NCBI GenBank assembly: GCA_024405755.1
Contig: JAKSOD010000003.1
Coordinates: 50,992 to 114,991, forward strand
Length of the DNA: 64,000 nucleotides
DNA from: Clostridia bacterium
GTDB lineage: Bacteria > Bacillota > Clostridia > Oscillospirales > CAG-272
Reading direction: 5' to 3'
In this document: positions 61,601-64,000 of the stretch, in pieces
How the letters are laid out: each line of letters opens with the position of its first letter
How positions within the stretch are numbered: the first letter of the stretch is position 1
The notes under the pieces: generated by a model
The model's input: only the letters and a program-made list of their open reading frames with translations
The model's database searches: none
Told to the model about the DNA's origin: nothing
Translations under genes and position numbers: made by a program

Positions 61601-64000
61601 TTACGATTCCGGTTGGAAAGTAACCTTCAAAGTAGTCAGCGAGACGATTTCGTCTCCTGTATTCACAATCGTAATAACTTTATTGTTGGTAACGTATTGA
61701 CCGATACTGTAATACATATCAGTTGAAGAATTTGCAGTGTAACTGGCTTTTCCGTTAATTCTTACAGTTGTGTCACCGTTAAGTGCCTTCATTCCGAGGT
61801 AAATACCGGCAATAGTGTCGGGATCAACATTGGAGCCGAGCGTAAACGAAACAGACTGATTTTTTGCCAGGTAAACCTCATGGTTGGGACCGAAGAGAGT
61901 ATACTGCTCGGTATCGTCGGTTGAAGGAAGGCTGTCGATAAATACATTACCGTTGACCTTTCCTTCGGTGGATCCGCCAACAAGGCTTCTTCTGAGTTCG
62001 ATAATTTCGGGAGCACTTTCGTCATCCTGAGCGTAATAACTGTTATCATATGCTCCGTTTGCGGGAGAATAAATCTTTATCGCATCAAGATAGAAATCGT
62101 AAGTATCGGTATCGAGATGGTCAAAGAATTTTGCGAAAACAGGAGTGATAACAACAGTGTAAGTACCGTACGTAAGAGTTTCGCTCACAACGGGAATCTG
62201 ATACAAAGTCTCGTTATCATCATTTACCTTCCAACCGTAATTGGTAGTGTAAATGACATAAGTCGCACTTTCATCGGGATCATCAGGGATCCTCTCGACT
62301 CCGTCAGTTCCGATCTCATCAACGATAGCACTACTTCCTACCCAATGTCCTCCGTCAGAAGGATTCTTTGAATCGGTAACGTAGCTCCACTCGGTGCGTA
62401 CATATCCGCTTCCGGTACGGGAGTATCCGAAGTAGGTATCTACAACACGGTTCATAACTGCCGTGCCGGTAGTATCCGTTCCACTATATACATTTACAAG
62501 CACGGCACCGGTTGTCTTATCGGTAAGACTGTAAATATCAAATCCGGTTCCGGTGAAAGTGAACTGAGCGGTAGCGTAGTTGTTGCCGTTGTCCTTATAG
62601 TCTCCGTTGTAGACGGTGATCTTGTGGGCTCCGCCAAGGCTGTGACCGATAGATCCGGCATATGCGGGATCATATCCGTACACGTGACCGGCACCGGGAC
62701 GGTCTTCGCTCTGGAATGCGGAAACATGAGTTCCGACTACTTCCCATTGGTTGTAAGTGGTTGGATTATAGATAACGGAACTGAAATTATCCTCGTAGTA
62801 CATGGTGGTTGCCGGGACTACGTTGATTATGAAGTAGAGATATCTGGTGACGCTTCCATCTGTGAATCTTACGACAACACAGACATTATCAAGGGCTTCC
62901 ATTTCCATCTCGGAAGGAGTATAAATCACCTTGGTATCATTATCGGAAAGACTGAAGGTTCCGTAAGGAGCTGAATACGTATTGGCATACGACGAGCTTG
63001 CCAAATCAGTTCTATTGCGAACAGCAGGGATATCAGCTGCATTGCAGAAGCCGAGGATCTTGTACTGGCTGCCCCAGCTATAATAACTGAGGGCATTGAC
63101 TTTTACGGGAAGTCCGTAGTCAATAACAACTGCCTGATCTTTTACATATGCATAATCATAGAATTCGGCAAGATTGTGTGTTTCAGCAGTACCGACTTTG
63201 GTATATGAGATAGTGGATTGATACCTTGCGTTTGCATCATCAGGGGTTACTGTAACAGTAACAAGATACTGTGCCTCATCATATACGATATAATTGCGAT
63301 CGCCGGGTATTTCGTCAACGAGGTAATAATAAGTACCGGGTGCAGTATAGGTTATTGTTTCAAGGAGCTGATTAAGAGTGTTCTGCTTTGTATCAGATGC
63401 GGTACAAGTATAAGAAGCAGTACCGGTCGTTCTCTCATTACCCTTGGCAGCAGTGGAATTGGAATCATAGAGCTTAACAGTGAAAGTCTCATTTCCGACA
63501 ACACTATGGTTGTAGTAGGTTTCAGAGAATTTGATTTCTACTGTTGTAGGATCATATGCCTTATTCACAAATGCGGCATTAGTTGATGTTGTTGTACCGT
63601 TTTTCTTATAAGTTACAGTAGAGGTATACTTTCCGTTTGCTGAATCCCCACTGACAACGACAGTAACAAGATACCAAGCGTTATCGTATTTGATTCCGCT
63701 GATTCCGCCATTCTTTTCTTCAATACGGTAGTAGTACGTTCCGGCGGTATTATAGGAAATAGAAGCAAAATTAACGGTCTTGGACTGGTTTGTCGTAGTC
63801 TGATTGCTGAAGCTTGCGGTAGTCTTTGTCTCAATGAGGCTTCCGGTTTTCGTTCCGGAAGAATTGGCAGGATAAAGATCAAAGGCAAATGTAGGAGATC
63901 CGCTTCCGCCGTTACCGGTAAAGTCTTTCTTTACAGTAAACTGAGCTGTTGTAGGATCATATGCCTTATTCACAAATGCGGCATTAGTTGATGTTGTTGT
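61601..64000 (-). CDS. Large surface protein with pilin-type isopeptide domains (partial, 5' end outside window)
   Basis: The last 799 residues are seen; the frame is open through the window edge. Residues about 10-144 and 145-275 are two FctA/Spy0128-type pilin isopeptide domains. The first has Lys in AQFTVKKDF, Glu in YYYRIEEKNGG and Asn in AAFVNKAYDP, the set that forms a Lys-Asn cross-link. The second has Lys in VEIKFSE, Glu in YYYLVDEIPG but Asp in EFYDYAY. About 520 residues of beta-rich, Tyr/Thr/Asn-rich sequence follow. No LPxTG signal or terminal membrane segment is seen, so anchoring must be by another route. Likely an adhesin or surface fibre. Confidence 0.88.
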   Translation of the reverse strand, partial: TTTSTNAAFVNKAYDPTTAQFTVKKDFTGNGGSGSPTFAFDLYPANSSGTKTGSLIETKTTASFSNQTTTNQSKTVNFASISYNTAGTYYYRIEEKNGGISGIKYDNAWYLVTVVVSGDSANGKYTSTVTYKKNGTTTSTNAAFVNKAYDPTTVEIKFSETYYNHSVVGNETFTVKLYDSNSTAAKGNERTTGTASYTCTASDTKQNTLNQLLETITYTAPGTYYYLVDEIPGDRNYIVYDEAQYLVTVTVTPDDANARYQSTISYTKVGTAETHNLAEFYDYAYVKDQAVVIDYGLPVKVNALSYYSWGSQYKILGFCNAADIPAVRNRTDLASSSYANTYSAPYGTFSLSDNDTKVIYTPSEMEMEALDNVCVVVRFTDGSVTRYLYFIINVVPATTMYYEDNFSSVIYNPTTYNQWEVVGTHVSAFQSEDRPGAGHVYGYDPAYAGSIGHSLGGAHKITVYNGDYKDNGNNYATAQFTFTGTGFDIYSLTDKTTGAVLVNVYSGTDTTGTAVMNRVVDTYFGYSRTGSGYVRTEWSYVTDSKNPSDGGHWVGSSAIVDEIGTDGVERIPDDPDESATYVIYTTNYGWKVNDDNETLYQIPVVSETLTYGTYTVVITPVFAKFFDHLDTDTYDFYLDAIKIYSPANGAYDNSYYAQDDESAPEIIELRRSLVGGSTEGKVNGNVFIDSLPSTDDTEQYTLFGPNHEVYLAKNQSVSFTLGSNVDPDTIAGIYLGMKALNGDTTVRINGKASYTANSSTDMYYSIGQYVTNNKVITIVNTGDEIVSLTTLKVTFQPES
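63541..63595 (+). repeat. 55-bp direct repeat (unit 1) in the surface protein gene
   Basis: Identical to 63946-64000, offset 405 bases, which is exactly 135 codons. It encodes the domain junction TTSTNAAFVNKAYDPTT. Confidence 0.93.
63946..64000 (+). repeat. 55-bp direct repeat (unit 2) in the surface protein gene
   Basis: Second identical copy of the junction sequence, running to the window edge, so the true repeat may be longer and more units probably follow outside. Confidence 0.93.

Noticed and set aside
61601-61900. LPxTG sorting signal at the C-terminus of the surface protein
   Set aside because: The protein ends VTLKVTFQPES-style in beta sequence without LPxTG, hydrophobic segment or basic tail.

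Overview
The window reads as a chromosomal segment of an anaerobic, fermentative, low-to-mid GC Bacillota, most probably class Clostridia and probably a gut or rumen lineage. The evidence is an electron-bifurcating [FeFe] hydrogenase, HdrABC, LDH and fumarase, homodimeric GlyRS, type II pantothenate kinase, RqcH, a YlbF-family protein, a T-box leader on pheST, strong AGGAGG ribosome sites and many clean TTGACA-17-TATAAT promoters. The species cannot be named from the sequence. There is no rRNA or tRNA gene, CRISPR array, prophage or complete insertion sequence. All but a few percent of the window is coding or recognisable regulatory DNA.

Layout. 1-8.4 kb (minus): a redox block hydC-hydB-hydA, ldh, fumC, hdrB-hdrC-hdrA (hdrA cut by the window edge), preceded by a LysR regulator (8.7-9.6 kb). 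9.8-12.4 kb: a lone acyltransferase (E2/CAT fold) with an altered catalytic motif, rnhA and a membrane-anchored protein with a Pro/Ser/Thr linker. 12.4-17.03 kb (minus): CPBP protease, lgt, then a visibly AT-richer accessory stretch (acyltransferase 3, GNAT, unknown protein, nonsense-interrupted HNH gene). 17.07-21.1 kb (minus): trmK, nif3-like, phosphoesterase, rlmD and a DUF1858 redox protein. 21.4-28 kb (plus): prfB and a small membrane protein, then an amino-sugar operon whose first gene is a phosphoglucosamine mutase fused to an N-terminal DNA-binding domain, followed by a GlmU-like beta-helix protein and glmS. 28-29.3 kb: hisS (minus). 29.57-37.6 kb (plus): T-box, pheS, pheT, DUF896, tsaE, tsaB, rpiB, ispD, ispF, rpe. 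37.6-51.75 kb (minus): glyS, LCP protein, tgt, mutL, mutS, ylbF-like, miaB, sir2, rqcH and a HAD phosphatase. 51.9-58.5 kb: coaW (plus), then (minus) a two-gene unit of small membrane protein and orphan CARF-nuclease, an ABC exporter under a palindromic operator, a C_GCAxxG_C_C protein and a nicotinamidase-like hydrolase. 58.7-61.1 kb: membrane-anchored clostripain-like protease (plus). 61.3-64 kb (minus): a small Cys-containing protein and the C-terminal 799 residues of a repetitive surface protein with pilin-type isopeptide domains.

How it fits together. The redox block can move electrons between NADH, ferredoxin, H2 and a thiol/disulfide or flavin partner, with lactate and fumarate/malate as carbon sinks. 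The glm operon converts fructose-6-P to GlcNAc-1-P precursors, and its fused repressor-like domain suggests self-regulation. The central blocks are housekeeping translation, repair and isoprenoid genes.

Most notable items: the HTH-GlmM fusion with a nearby inverted repeat; a 180-bp TTAA-bounded element present twice, both copies joined to the 3' end of a gene in the same relative orientation and supplying its stop codon; an orphan Card1-like CARF-nuclease with a membrane-protein partner; a nonsense-interrupted HNH gene; and the intergenic fold between ispF and rpe.
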